64,000 bases of DNA from Betaproteobacteria bacterium UBA5216 (GCA_002412495.1 DHVE01000068.1:19481-83480), one strand, 5' to 3'. Positions 8,577 to 17,473 are shown, counted from the first letter of the stretch. Program-made: numbers and translations. Notes: a model not told the origin generated them from the letters alone.

Positions 8577-9611
8577 ATGCCCTTGATTCCCGTCTCCGTC
8601 ATCACCGGGTTCCTTGGCAGTGGCAAAACCACGCTGCTCGCGCGTTTGATGCGTGATCCGGCCATGGGCCGCACTGCGGTCATCATCAACGAGTTCGGCG
8701 CGGTCGGGCTTGATCATGATCTCATTGAAACCAGCGAAGAGAGCTTCATTCAACTTTCCAACGGTTGCCTGTGTTGCAACGTGCGCAGCGATCTCACCCA
8801 GACGCTGAGTGATCTGGCGGCGCGGCGCGCGCGGGGCACATTGCCGCCGTTCGAACGCGTGGTGATTGAAACCAGTGGGCTGGCCGACCCGGCGCCGATT
8901 TTGCATGCGCTAATGACCGAGCGTGACCTGATGGGCGTTTATGCGCTCGACGGCGTGATTACCACGATCGATGCGCTGCTCGGCGTGGCAACACTCGACC
9001 AGCACGAAGAATCGCTGCGGCAGGCGGCAGTGGCCGACCGGATCGTGATTACCAAGACCGATCTTGCGGGTGCGCGCGCCGAGGCCGTGCGGCAGCGCAT
9101 GGCGCGCATCAATCCCGGCGCGCGGGTGGTCGAGGCGGCGAACGGCGTGATTGCACCGTCGGTGTTGTTTGATTGCGGCATGTTTGACGTGTCGGGCAAA
9201 CACCCCGATGTAGGTACATGGCTCGCGTACGAGTCGGGCGCGCATGTGCATCACCAGCATGCGCACACCGAAGGCATCGCCAGTTTTTGCGTCCTGCGTG
9301 ACCAGCCCCTGCGCGCGGTGACGCTGCCGCTGCTGCTTTCCGCGCTGGCCGAAAACTGCGGTGGCGATTTGCTGCGCATGAAAGGCATCGTCAACGTGCT
9401 GGAAGATCCGCTGCGCCCCGTCGTGATCCACGGCGTGCAACATGTCTATCACGCGCCGGTGTGGCTGCCGCGCTGGCCCTCGGCGGATCGGCGCACGCGC
9501 ATGGTGTTTATCGGACGCAACCTGAGTGAAACGTGGGTGCGCGCCCTGATCGATCTGCTCGATGCCGAAGTGGCGGCGGAGACCGCGAAGCGATCAGGCG
9601 TGGTTGCCTGA
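8577..9611 (+). CDS. CobW/COG0523-family metal-trafficking GTPase
   Basis: 344 residues. The Walker A motif GFLGSGKT is at 11-18, the family's CxCC metal motif (CLCC) at 64-67, a Walker B-like ETSGLADP at 98-105, and TKTD as the guanine-specificity motif. A histidine-rich segment HVHHQHAH begins near residue 222, another probable metal site. These proteins insert or deliver metals, often zinc, to client enzymes. The metal-dependent hydantoinase 460 bases upstream is the natural candidate client. The start ATG at 8577 has only a weak ribosome binding site and lies just after the REP pair. Confidence 0.92.
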   Translation: MPLIPVSVITGFLGSGKTTLLARLMRDPAMGRTAVIINEFGAVGLDHDLIETSEESFIQLSNGCLCCNVRSDLTQTLSDLAARRARGTLPPFERVVIETSGLADPAPILHALMTERDLMGVYALDGVITTIDALLGVATLDQHEESLRQAAVADRIVITKTDLAGARAEAVRQRMARINPGARVVEAANGVIAPSVLFDCGMFDVSGKHPDVGTWLAYESGAHVHHQHAHTEGIASFCVLRDQPLRAVTLPLLLSALAENCGGDLLRMKGIVNVLEDPLRPVVIHGVQHVYHAPVWLPRWPSADRRTRMVFIGRNLSETWVRALIDLLDAEVAAETAKRSGVVA

Positions 9612-9634
9612 TCGCCCACGGCTGCATTCCTGCA

Positions 9635-10819
9635 TTACGCCGGCAACCCCATCATTCCCGCCCACCACTGAAGTTTGCCGCCGGACTCCATGTCGTACTT
9701 GCGGGCAAACGTCAGCTTGCCGTCGTCGCCAATGCGAAACACGGTCAACGCGGTTGGCGCCGCACGGATGCCGTCGTTGCTCTCGCGTACCCACATATCG
9801 CGTATGTTTGCCGTCACCAGCAGACGGCCGCTGGGGTCGATGCCCAGCGTGCGCACGTGGTGCGTGAGCGGATCGACGCTCTGGATGCGCGTGGGTTCGC
9901 CGGTGGTTTGATCAATGGCAAATACCGCGATGCTGTTTTCGCCGCCGGTGAAAACCTTCCGGCCGTTGAAATCCGCCGTGCTGTCGGCGCGGTTGGCGAC
10001 GTAGAGAAAACGCCCGCTCGGATGAAAATGGATGGCGCTGTTGGTCTGGTGGAATTGCGGATCGTGCCTGGCTGCGAGCGTGGTCTTCACGAACAGGGGC
10101 TTCTCGATCACGCTGTCGCCGTCGATGCGGTGCATATGCAGCTCGTTCTGGCTCTCCACGTTGACGTACATCCACGGCTGCGTGGGATGAAAATCCACGT
10201 GGCGTGGACGGTAAGCCATGCCGCCCTTGCCGACGGCATCGACGGACTGCAACGGCGTCAACTGGCCATCCTTGAAGCCGAATACCTTGATCGCGCCGGG
10301 ATCTTCGGGCTTGCCGGGGCGGCCATCGTTGCCGCGCGCCGGAAAAATCACGATGCGATTGGACGGCGCCGTGACCACTTGATGGGCATAAATGCCGGTA
10401 TCGACTTTTGTGTTTTGCGCCACCTGCGCGCCGATGGTGCCGTCGGCGTTGATGCGATGCACGGTGACATGGCTCGGATTGCAGAATGCCGATAGCGCAT
10501 AGTTGCCGGTGCGATCGAGGCAGTGATGAATGGGGCGCGAGGGCAGCGGCTGGGGCTCGCCATGCAGCGCGAGCGCGCCGTCTGTATCGACACGCACCGC
10601 GCACAGACAGTGAACCTTGCCCTTGTCCGGCGTGTTGCCCGAGGGCGCATCACTGGTGGATACCGTCAGATATTTGCGTGACGGATGCGCCCACACGTAT
10701 TGCACCTTGGAAGGCAGCGTGACCGAACCGCGTCGGGTCAATGTGGCCGTTTCGACATCCACGTCAAAATGCGTGAGTTGTTCGCCAACGCTTTGATAGA
10801 GCACGGTTCGTGAATTCAT
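9635..10819 (-). CDS. Lactonase-family seven-bladed propeller protein (6-phosphogluconolactonase-like)
   Basis: 394 residues, start ATG at 10819 with AAGGAAA upstream. The protein shows repeated propeller blades with HPSRKYL, HPSGRFLYVAN and DPSGRLLVTAN motifs, typical of the YbhE-type lactonase family. There is no signal peptide, so a cytoplasmic hydrolase of sugar-acid or other lactones is likely. It is the last gene of a minus-strand run with a Bug receptor, a family-3 binding protein and a DUF1330 protein, 56 bases after the receptor. The natural lactone is unknown. Confidence 0.85.
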   Translation of the reverse strand: MNSRTVLYQSVGEQLTHFDVDVETATLTRRGSVTLPSKVQYVWAHPSRKYLTVSTSDAPSGNTPDKGKVHCLCAVRVDTDGALALHGEPQPLPSRPIHHCLDRTGNYALSAFCNPSHVTVHRINADGTIGAQVAQNTKVDTGIYAHQVVTAPSNRIVIFPARGNDGRPGKPEDPGAIKVFGFKDGQLTPLQSVDAVGKGGMAYRPRHVDFHPTQPWMYVNVESQNELHMHRIDGDSVIEKPLFVKTTLAARHDPQFHQTNSAIHFHPSGRFLYVANRADSTADFNGRKVFTGGENSIAVFAIDQTTGEPTRIQSVDPLTHHVRTLGIDPSGRLLVTANIRDMWVRESNDGIRAAPTALTVFRIGDDGKLTFARKYDMESGGKLQWWAGMMGLPA

Positions 10820-10875
10820 GGAGTGGTTTCCTTTTTGGCTAATGAGGAATAGGGATAAATAATCGTGGCAATGCG

Positions 10876-12003
10876 TTATTCCAGTCTTACGCCGGCATCT
10901 TTAACCACCCTGGCCCAGCGCGTGATTTCCGCCTTGACGTAATCGCCGAATTGCTCCGGCGTGCTGCCCAGCGCTTCAATGCCGTCGGCGGCGAAACGCT
11001 TTTTGACTTCCGGGCGCTGCAAAACTTGATTGAGTTCCGTATTCAGTTTGACGATGATTTCGCGCGGCGTTTTCGCCGGCGCCAGCGGGCCGAACCAGGT
11101 GGTGGATTCATAACCGGGCACGCCGGATTCGGCAATGGTCGGCATGTCCGGCATTTGCGCGATGCGTTTTGTGCTGCCGATACCGATACCGCGCAGTCGT
11201 CCGGATTGCACATGCGGTTGCAGCGGCGGGAAACCCGTGAGGGTGAGCGAGGTTTGGCCTGCGATGAGATCGGTCATCATCGGGCCGGTGCCGCGATAGG
11301 AGATGGCGACGATATCGGTTTTGGAGAGCAGCTTGAAATTTTCCATGGCCAGATGCGATGCGCTGCCGGGGCCGGACGACGCATAGTTGATCGCGCCGGG
11401 TCGGGATTTTGCCAGCGTAATCAGCTCGCGCGATGTTTTGACCGGCAGCGACGGATGTACTACCAGCAGGTTCGGCACCATCGCAAACAGGTTCACCGCC
11501 GCAAAGTCGCGCACGGGGTCATACGGCAGCTTGGCAAACAGCGATGGCCCGAAGCCGAACGTGCCGACGTGGCCGAAGATCAGCGTGTAACCATCGGGCG
11601 CGGATTTCGCCACGTAATCCAGGCCGATATTCCCGCTGGCGCCCGGCCGGTTTTCCACGATCACGGTTTGCTTCCAGGATTTTTCAAGTTCCTGCCCGAT
11701 GATGCGCGCAATCAGATCGGTGCTGCCGCCGGGGGCGAAGGGCACCACCAGACGTATGGGTTTTGCGGGGTAGTTCTGCGCGGGGTTGGTTTGCGCGTTT
11801 GCCGCACTCGTCATCTGAAGCACACAGGCAAGCACACACGCAATAAGTAGCCCGGCGTGATTAACCTGCGCGTCTTTCCCGCGCAGGTGGGCACTCCCTT
11901 CCCTTGGGGAAAGGTGGGATGGAGGTACTGGTCTCAAGGCGCGCTGTGTTATGGGTTCCCGCCTGCACGGGAACGGCAGGGGAAGCGTTGTTCGCCTTGT
12001 CAT
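10876..12003 (-). CDS. Bug/TctC-family periplasmic receptor with an uncertain start
   Basis: The body of the protein is a normal receptor (YPAKPIRLVVPFAPGG, DNRPGASGNIG, DGYTLIFG, SGLTGF-type core, GVPGYESTTWFG). A hydrophobic signal core, GLLIACVLACVL, precedes it, but no ATG, GTG or TTG is placed properly before that core. The nearest in-frame ATG is at 12003, where it overlaps the stop of the upstream gene as ATGA. Starting there adds some 50 residues that translate intergenic repeats (11875-11990). I give this start as the only legal one, but the true one may have been lost or be non-canonical. The mature part would run from about 11800. Confidence 0.75.
   Translation of the reverse strand: MTRRTTLPLPFPCRREPITQRALRPVPPSHLSPREGSAHLRGKDAQVNHAGLLIACVLACVLQMTSAANAQTNPAQNYPAKPIRLVVPFAPGGSTDLIARIIGQELEKSWKQTVIVENRPGASGNIGLDYVAKSAPDGYTLIFGHVGTFGFGPSLFAKLPYDPVRDFAAVNLFAMVPNLLVVHPSLPVKTSRELITLAKSRPGAINYASSGPGSASHLAMENFKLLSKTDIVAISYRGTGPMMTDLIAGQTSLTLTGFPPLQPHVQSGRLRGIGIGSTKRIAQMPDMPTIAESGVPGYESTTWFGPLAPAKTPREIIVKLNTELNQVLQRPEVKKRFAADGIEALGSTPEQFGDYVKAEITRWARVVKDAGVRLE
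11899..11974. repeat. Composite of small intergenic hairpin repeats
   Basis: Two inverted repeats lie in the gap between two minus-strand genes: TTCCC-TTG-GGGAA at 11899-11911 and GTTCCCG-CCTGCA-CGGGAAC at 11955-11974. The second has the form of the widespread dRS3-like repeats of betaproteobacteria. They sit where the start of the receptor gene 10876-12003 would be expected. Confidence 0.6.
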
Positions 12004-12740
12004 TTGCTCGCGGGCGGCGCCGCCGACAAACCTTGCACCCCGCTTTTCGCAATCCATTGCGTCACGAGGCCCTCGGCTTTGGCGGCCTCGACGAACGCGT
12101 GGAGATAGGCGGCCCCTGCTTCGCCACGGCCACGCGGCGTGCCGGCGGTGTGTCGCACCACCATGAAGCGGCCATCGAGTATGCGCGCGCCGGGATACTG
12201 AGGCAGGCATTTAATCAACTCGGTTTTCAGTCCTGCAAGTGCTTCGAGTTTTTCGGCGACGAAATGTTTGAAGGCGGCGGACAAGCCCGCAACCGGCACG
12301 CGCTGCGCGTGTTTGAGCGTGCGGGTCAGATATAAGTCGTAGCCGCTCTTGGCGCCGAGGGCGATGCGCACGCCGGGCCGATCGACATCTTCTATTTTTT
12401 GCAGCGGCGAGCCGGGCGGCACCATGTAAGTTGCTTCGATCTCCGTGGTGGCGTCCGCAAACGCGATGTCCTTGGCGCGCGCGGGTTCTTCCGCCAGAAC
12501 CGACACGTCCCACTTGCCGCTGTTGACCGATTCCGCCAATTCGCCAGCCGAGTGATAGGGGATGATCTCGATCGGCACGCCGAGCCGCTTCGCGAGCTCG
12601 ATCACCAGATCGACCGCGACGCCGCTTTGTTCGCCGTTGGGACCGAGCTTGGTGAGCAGCGGATTCTGGAAATTAATGCCGGCGCGTAGCTTGCCGGTGG
12701 GCGCGAGCTCCGCGAGCGCGGCGGCGGAAGGAGAAGTCAT
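12000..12740 (-). CDS. Family-3 (amino-acid type) substrate-binding domain protein without signal peptide
   Basis: 246 residues that fit the SBP_bac_3 fold: GKLRAGINF at the start, GVAVDLVIELAKRLG, SGKWDVSVLAEEPARA, and a hinge with GAKSGYDLYLTRTLK. Unlike periplasmic relatives it begins MTSPSAAALAEL with no hydrophobic leader or lipobox, and no ABC permease or ATPase gene is adjacent. It may act in the cytoplasm as a ligand-binding or cyclodeaminase-like protein, or the leader may have been lost. It lies 51 bases after the DUF1330 gene, and its stop overlaps a possible ATG of the following receptor gene. Confidence 0.8.
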   Translation of the reverse strand: MTSPSAAALAELAPTGKLRAGINFQNPLLTKLGPNGEQSGVAVDLVIELAKRLGVPIEIIPYHSAGELAESVNSGKWDVSVLAEEPARAKDIAFADATTEIEATYMVPPGSPLQKIEDVDRPGVRIALGAKSGYDLYLTRTLKHAQRVPVAGLSAAFKHFVAEKLEALAGLKTELIKCLPQYPGARILDGRFMVVRHTAGTPRGRGEAGAAYLHAFVEAAKAEGLVTQWIAKSGVQGLSAAPPASK

Positions 12741-12791
12741 ATGCTGGATTCCGGGTTGGGTGGTGATTGGAATTCGGTTTATCGGATGGAT

Positions 12792-13085
12792 TTAACTGAG
12801 CGCTTCGACCAAACGGATATCGCGCTCGGCGCCATCGCCCAGCGCTTTCAGCGCGGCTTGATAGCCGGGGCTGTCATGCGCCGCCCTGGCTTTATCGAGG
12901 CTGTCGAATTCAATCATCACGACGCGTTCCTTGAGGCCCATCTCATAGGTTTGCGCGGCGGGGCCTCGTGCGAGGAAACGACCGCCGAACGATTGAATGG
13001 CCGCGGGGGCGAGCTTGGCGTAGGCGGCGAATTTTTCCTGATCCTTGATCGATTTGTAAAATGCTATCCAGTAGGCTTTGGCCAT
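12792..13085 (-). CDS. DUF1330 domain protein
   Basis: 97 residues from the ATG at 13085, which has AGGAGA upstream. The longer in-frame extension to 13535 runs antisense into the neighbouring amidohydrolase and is rejected. The sequence MAKAYWIAFYKSIKD, then a GGRFLARG turn and VVMIEFDSLDKARA, is the typical dimeric ferredoxin-like DUF1330 fold. The biochemical role of the family is unknown. Small alpha/beta barrel proteins of this kind often accompany catabolic operons. It is the first gene of the minus-strand run and is divergent from the amidohydrolase across 190 bases. Confidence 0.88.
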   Translation of the reverse strand: MAKAYWIAFYKSIKDQEKFAAYAKLAPAAIQSFGGRFLARGPAAQTYEMGLKERVVMIEFDSLDKARAAHDSPGYQAALKALGDGAERDIRLVEALS

Positions 13086-13275
13086 GATGTTCTCCTGTTC
13101 TCTGAAAGGGGGGGCGAGGAAAAGCTGGGTGGTCAGTTTACTGCGAAACCGCGCGCCGTGAAAACGCACGGTCATTTTCAATGGCATATTCCGCTGATTC
13201 ACACCGGCGACTCTGCCGCCAGTGACTGCGCTTATACTTGGCGAAGGTTTGGTAAAACGTCCCACTGAGAATTCC

Positions 13276-14637
13276 ATGATCCGGTCTGTAATAACCATGA
13301 TAAAAATGGGGTGCGCGATTGCGTTCATGCTGGCTGGCGTGCATGCGGCGGCACAACTATACGAAGGCGCCCGGCTGATTCCGGGTGATGGCGGTCCGGC
13401 GATTGAGTCGTCGGCGTTTCTGGTCGAGGGCGGCGCGATCACGCGCGTGGGTAAAAAAGGCGAAGTTGCAGCACCCGCCAACGTGCCGCGCGTGGACCTC
13501 ACCGGCAAAACGGTGATGCCCACGCTGATCAGCACGCATGTGCATCCCGGATTCCAAAAGGGATTGAGCTATGGCGCCGGCAACTACACGCGCGAAGTCA
13601 TCCTGAATGATTTGAATCTTGCGTTGTATTACGGCGTGGGCGTGGTGATGTCGCAAGGCATCGAGCGTGGTGATCTGGCGCTGCAAATGCGCGACGAGCA
13701 GACGGCCGGCAAGCTGGGCGGCGCGCGCCTGCTGGTGGCGGGGCGCGGCATCGGTGCGCCGAACGCGGGGCCAGGCGCAATGGCGTACAAAGGCATCGCC
13801 TATGAAGTGACCACCGAAGCGCAGATTCGCCAGGCCGTGCGCGAGCAGGCGGCGCGCAAGGTTAACGCCATCAAAATCTGGGTGGATGATCGCGGTGGAC
13901 GTGCGCCAAGTTTGTCGCCCGAGCTGTCGGCTGCAGCGGCCGATGAGGCAAAAAAGCACAATCTGCGCGTGAGCGCGCATGTGTATTACCACCGTGACGC
14001 GGTGGGGCTGGCCGCCGCCAGGGTGGACAGCTTTGCGCATCTGGTGCGCGACGCGGTGATGGACGAGCCGCTGCTCGCGGCGGTAATCCGCAATCGCGTG
14101 TTTGTCATGCCCAACATGGGTGGCGGCGAGCGCAATACGCACGTGACGCCGCCGGGCTGGTGGAGTGAACCGTATCTTGTGGGTTTGCTGCAAGACACGA
14201 CGTCGCCCGAAGTGATCGAGCGTATGAAGGGGCTGTTCGCGCCGCGCGATGCCGCCGTGGTGGAACGCGTGCGCGGCATCTACCGCAATGTGCACCAGAA
14301 TACGCGGCGTCTCAACGAAGCCGGCGCGAGAATTATTCTCGGTTGCGACACGGGGCTGCCCGATCACTTGTTCGGTTATGCCGAGCAGCGCGAACTCGAA
14401 CTCATGGCTTCGGCGGGCATGACGGCGATGGAGATCATCGTCGCCGCCACCAGCCGTGGCGCGGAATATTTGCAACTGGCCGATTCAGGAGTGCTTGCGC
14501 CGGGAAAACGCGCGGATTTTCTGGTGCTGGACGCGAATCCGCTTGACGACATACGCAACACGCGGCGCATAACGCGCACCTTCATTAAGGGGGCGGAGAT
14601 TGATCGCGCGGCGCTGAAGGCAGCATTGCTTAAATAA
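13276..14637 (+). CDS. Secreted or periplasmic amidohydrolase (imidazolonepropionase-like)
   Basis: 453 residues from the ATG at 13276. An internal ATG at 13297 would give a cleaner signal peptide (MIKMGCAIAF...HAAAQ), so the exact start is open. The metal-binding HVH is at 88-90. A lysine in NAIKIWVDD, histidines in SAHVYYH and SFAHLVRD, and the aspartate in GCDTGLPDH complete a plausible amidohydrolase metal centre. The C-terminus has the usual GVLAPGKRADFLVLDANP strand. Export suggests hydrolysis of an amide, lactam or peptide-like compound in the periplasm. The cyclase-family gene follows 29 bases later. Confidence 0.87.
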   Translation: MIRSVITMIKMGCAIAFMLAGVHAAAQLYEGARLIPGDGGPAIESSAFLVEGGAITRVGKKGEVAAPANVPRVDLTGKTVMPTLISTHVHPGFQKGLSYGAGNYTREVILNDLNLALYYGVGVVMSQGIERGDLALQMRDEQTAGKLGGARLLVAGRGIGAPNAGPGAMAYKGIAYEVTTEAQIRQAVREQAARKVNAIKIWVDDRGGRAPSLSPELSAAAADEAKKHNLRVSAHVYYHRDAVGLAAARVDSFAHLVRDAVMDEPLLAAVIRNRVFVMPNMGGGERNTHVTPPGWWSEPYLVGLLQDTTSPEVIERMKGLFAPRDAAVVERVRGIYRNVHQNTRRLNEAGARIILGCDTGLPDHLFGYAEQRELELMASAGMTAMEIIVAATSRGAEYLQLADSGVLAPGKRADFLVLDANPLDDIRNTRRITRTFIKGAEIDRAALKAALLK

Positions 14638-14648
14638 TATAAATTATT
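14633..14648 (+). other. AT-only hairpin across the amidohydrolase stop codon
   Basis: AATAAT, loop ATAA, ATTATT forms a perfect 6-bp stem followed by GTTTTTAAAGG. It is weak as a terminator because the stem has no GC pairs. It may instead shape the junction between the two genes, as the ribosome binding site AAAGGA of the next gene follows at once. Confidence 0.3.
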
Positions 14649-14666
14649 GTTTTTAAAGGAAAAATA

Positions 14667-15686
14667 ATGACCAAGCGATGGAAAAACCGTCCCGAGGGTT
14701 CCAACTGGGGGGAATTCGGCGACGACGATCAACACGGGCGCATGAATTACATAACCGCCGAACGGCGTCTCGCGGCGTTGCAGGAAGTGAAAACCGGGCA
14801 GGTATTCACGCTTTCGCATCCACTGGATAAACCTGGTGGCACGGTGCTGAATCCGAATCGCAAGCCGCCGGTGTTTCATCCGGTGTTTCGGGGCAAGGAA
14901 ACGTATTTCAATCTGCCATCGGCAAAAATCGATCCGCGTTTTAACGACGTGGGTTCCGACGAAGCGATCATGCTCTACATGCAGTACTCCACACACTGGG
15001 ACAGCTTCGCGCACAAGGGCACGATGTTCGACGCCGATGGTGATGGCGTTGAAGAGGCGGTGTCATACAACGGCTGGCGCATCGTCGACGAAAATGGGGC
15101 GGGACTTAACAACGGCATTGGCGCGCGCGCGGTGTCATGCGCGGAAATGGCGACGACCGGCGTGCAGGGCCGCGCGGTGATGGTTGACTTGCGTCACCAC
15201 TTCGGTGATGGCCGCACGGCCATCACCCACGAAATGCTGGCGAAAGTGATGCGCGACGACAACGTGAACGTGCAAAAAGGCGACATCCTGTGCGTGCATA
15301 CCGGGCTGGGCCAGTTGATCCGTGATGCCAATGGCAAACTGGATGATTCCATCAAAACCAGTTGCAGCGTACTCGATGGCTACGACAAGCCGCTGCTGGA
15401 ATGGATTGCCGACAGCGGCATCGTCGCCATCGCCGCCGACAATCTGGCGGTGGAACGCAGCTCCACGCTGGGCGCCGATCCGCGCCTGCCGCATCGCGGG
15501 CCGGCGTTACCGTTGCATGAGCATTGCCTGGTGAAACTCGGCATCCACTTGGGCGAGTTGTGGTATCTCACCGAACTGGCGGCGTGGCTGCGCGCCAACA
15601 ACCGCAGCAGCTTTTTACTCACCGCGCCGCCGTTAAGAATGCCGGGCGCGGCGGGCTCGCCGGTTACGCCGGTGGCGACCGTGTAG
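14667..15686 (+). CDS. Cyclase-family metal-dependent hydrolase (kynurenine-formamidase-like)
   Basis: 339 residues, ATG with AAAGGA upstream. The family's metal motif is seen as THWDSFAH at 109-116 (HxDxxxH), with a GDILCVHTGL strand and a LPHRGPALPLHEHCL segment near the C-terminus. Members hydrolyse amides or cyclic compounds, for example N-formylkynurenine or isatin. It is longer than kynurenine formamidase (about 210) and closer to the long fungal/bacterial cyclase branch. Its stop codon TAG lies inside the first REP sequence of a downstream repeat pair. Together with the preceding amidohydrolase it suggests stepwise amide breakdown. Confidence 0.88.
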   Translation: MTKRWKNRPEGSNWGEFGDDDQHGRMNYITAERRLAALQEVKTGQVFTLSHPLDKPGGTVLNPNRKPPVFHPVFRGKETYFNLPSAKIDPRFNDVGSDEAIMLYMQYSTHWDSFAHKGTMFDADGDGVEEAVSYNGWRIVDENGAGLNNGIGARAVSCAEMATTGVQGRAVMVDLRHHFGDGRTAITHEMLAKVMRDDNVNVQKGDILCVHTGLGQLIRDANGKLDDSIKTSCSVLDGYDKPLLEWIADSGIVAIAADNLAVERSSTLGADPRLPHRGPALPLHEHCLVKLGIHLGELWYLTELAAWLRANNRSSFLLTAPPLRMPGAAGSPVTPVATV

Positions 15687-15754
15687 GGCGGGAGCCATCC
15701 CGCCTCCCGTGATTACCATTGAGGTGCTTCATGGCGGGATGGCTCCCGCCCTAC
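15683..15754. repeat. REPIN-like pair of inverted REP elements, type 2
   Basis: A perfect 22-base inverted repeat (15683-15704 and 15733-15754) with a 28-base spacer. Each arm begins with GTAG and forms its own hairpin (GGCGGGA, loop GCCA, TCCCGCC). The GTAG of the left arm supplies the stop codon of the cyclase-family gene. The stem sequence differs from the pair at 8468-8559, but the architecture is the same. Confidence 0.8.
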
Positions 15755-15789
15755 TCACTGTGTAAATAACAACAAAACAGGAATTCCCC

Positions 15790-17424
15790 ATGTCCGACCC
15801 AGCGAACCACAACACAGCCAACCCGCGTGGCCTCGATGTATTGCGCGATCCGCTGCTGAACAAGGGCACCGCCTTCACCGAAAAAGAGCGCGATGCGCTG
15901 GGCTTGCGCGGGCTGCTGCCGCCGCATGTGTTAAGCCAATCCGAGCAGGTCGAACGCGTGTTGTTGAATCTGCGCAGGCTCACCGACCCGCTGGATAAAT
16001 TCGTTGCGCTCAATTCGCTGCACGACCGCAACGAAGCGTTGTTTTTCCGCGTGCTGTGCGATCACATCGACGAAATGCAGCCGATTGTCTACACGCCCAT
16101 CGTGGGCCTGGCATGCCAGCAATTCGGCAATATTTTTCAGCGTCCGCGCGGCATGTTCATTGGCGCCAATGATCGCGGCAATATCGCCAATGTGCTGCGC
16201 AACTGGCCGCACAAGGCCGGCATCATCGTGGTTACCGACGGTGAGCGCATACTCGGCCTGGGTGATCTCGGCGCCAACGGCATGGGCATCCCGGTGGGCA
16301 AGCTCTCGCTTTATACCGCGTGCGCGGGCATCCATCCGCGGCTGTGTCTGCCGATCACGCTGGACGTGGGCACCAATAACGACGCGTTGCGCAACGATCT
16401 GAACTACGTGGGGTTGCGGCAGCGGCGCATCACTGGCGCCGATTACGACGCGTTCATGGATGAATTCATGGAAGCCACGCAACAGGTGTTCCCGGGCGTG
16501 GTGGTGCAATTCGAGGATTTCGCTAATCACAATGCGTTTCGCCTGCTGGAGAAATACCGCGACCGTGTATGCACGTTTAATGACGACATACAGGGAACGG
16601 CGGCGGTGGCGCTGGCGGGCTTGTTTTCCGCGCTGCGCATCACCGGCTCGCCGCTGTCGGAACAACAGATTTTGTTTCTCGGCGCGGGCGAGGCGGCGAC
16701 GGGCATAGCCGATCTGGTGGTGGCCGCGATGGTGGCGCATGGCGTGACACGCGAGCGCGCGTTGCGCAAGTGCTGGCTGGTGGATTCACAAGGGCTGGTG
16801 GTGCAAAGCCGCGCCAACCTGGCCGAGCATAAGCGCACCTACGCGCACGACCATCCGCCGGTGGGGGATTTTTTATCCGCAATTAAGTTGTTGAAGCCGA
16901 CCGCGATCATCGGTGTGTCAGCGGTGGGCGGAACCTTCACGCGTGAAGTGCTCGAGACAATGGCGGAACTCAACGCGCAGCCCATCGTGTTCGCGTTGTC
17001 GAACCCGACATCGCAGGCCGAATGCACCGCCGAAGAAGCGTATCGCCATACCGTCGGGCGCGCGTTGTTCGCCTGCGGCAGCCCGTTTGATCCGGTGGCG
17101 CTGAACGGCAAAACCTATGTGCCGCGGCAGGGTAACAACTCGTACATTTTTCCCGGCATCGGATTGGGCGCGATTGCCAGCGGCGCAACGTCGATCACCA
17201 ACGAAATGTTCATGACTTCGGCGCACACGCTGGCGCAACTGGTCACGGAATCTGATCTGGAGCAAGGCAGTTTGTATCCGGCCCTGCCGCGTATCCGTGA
17301 AGTTTCCGCGGCCATCGGCACCGCCATTGCCGACATTGCCTACCGCCGCGGCATTGCCGGCAAACCCAAGCCGCTGGACGTGTCGCAGGACGTGCAGTCG
17401 CAGATGTTTGATCCGCGATACTGA
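15790..17424 (+). CDS. maeA: NAD-dependent malic enzyme
   Basis: 544 residues, ATG with AGGAA upstream. It oxidatively decarboxylates malate to pyruvate in the cytoplasm. All large-subunit malic-enzyme landmarks are present in order: YTPIVG at 101-106, a GLGDLGANGMGIPVGKL segment around 156-172, FEDFANHN at 241-248, FNDDIQGTA around 263-271, and the nucleotide-binding GAGEAATG at 298-305. Length and motifs fit the NAD-type MaeA/SfcA branch rather than the phosphotransacetylase-fused MaeB type. It provides an outlet for C4 acids made by the surrounding catabolic genes. It is a lone gene after the REP pair. Confidence 0.95.
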   Translation: MSDPANHNTANPRGLDVLRDPLLNKGTAFTEKERDALGLRGLLPPHVLSQSEQVERVLLNLRRLTDPLDKFVALNSLHDRNEALFFRVLCDHIDEMQPIVYTPIVGLACQQFGNIFQRPRGMFIGANDRGNIANVLRNWPHKAGIIVVTDGERILGLGDLGANGMGIPVGKLSLYTACAGIHPRLCLPITLDVGTNNDALRNDLNYVGLRQRRITGADYDAFMDEFMEATQQVFPGVVVQFEDFANHNAFRLLEKYRDRVCTFNDDIQGTAAVALAGLFSALRITGSPLSEQQILFLGAGEAATGIADLVVAAMVAHGVTRERALRKCWLVDSQGLVVQSRANLAEHKRTYAHDHPPVGDFLSAIKLLKPTAIIGVSAVGGTFTREVLETMAELNAQPIVFALSNPTSQAECTAEEAYRHTVGRALFACGSPFDPVALNGKTYVPRQGNNSYIFPGIGLGAIASGATSITNEMFMTSAHTLAQLVTESDLEQGSLYPALPRIREVSAAIGTAIADIAYRRGIAGKPKPLDVSQDVQSQMFDPRY

Positions 17425-17473
17425 TTTTCCGTGGCGGGCGGTACGAGCGCAGGCGGTGGCAACGCTTGCGCGA

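Noticed and set aside
17425..17473. Rho-independent terminator between the convergent malic enzyme and GMC genes
   Set aside because: No clear stem with a T-run could be found in the 49-base interval.
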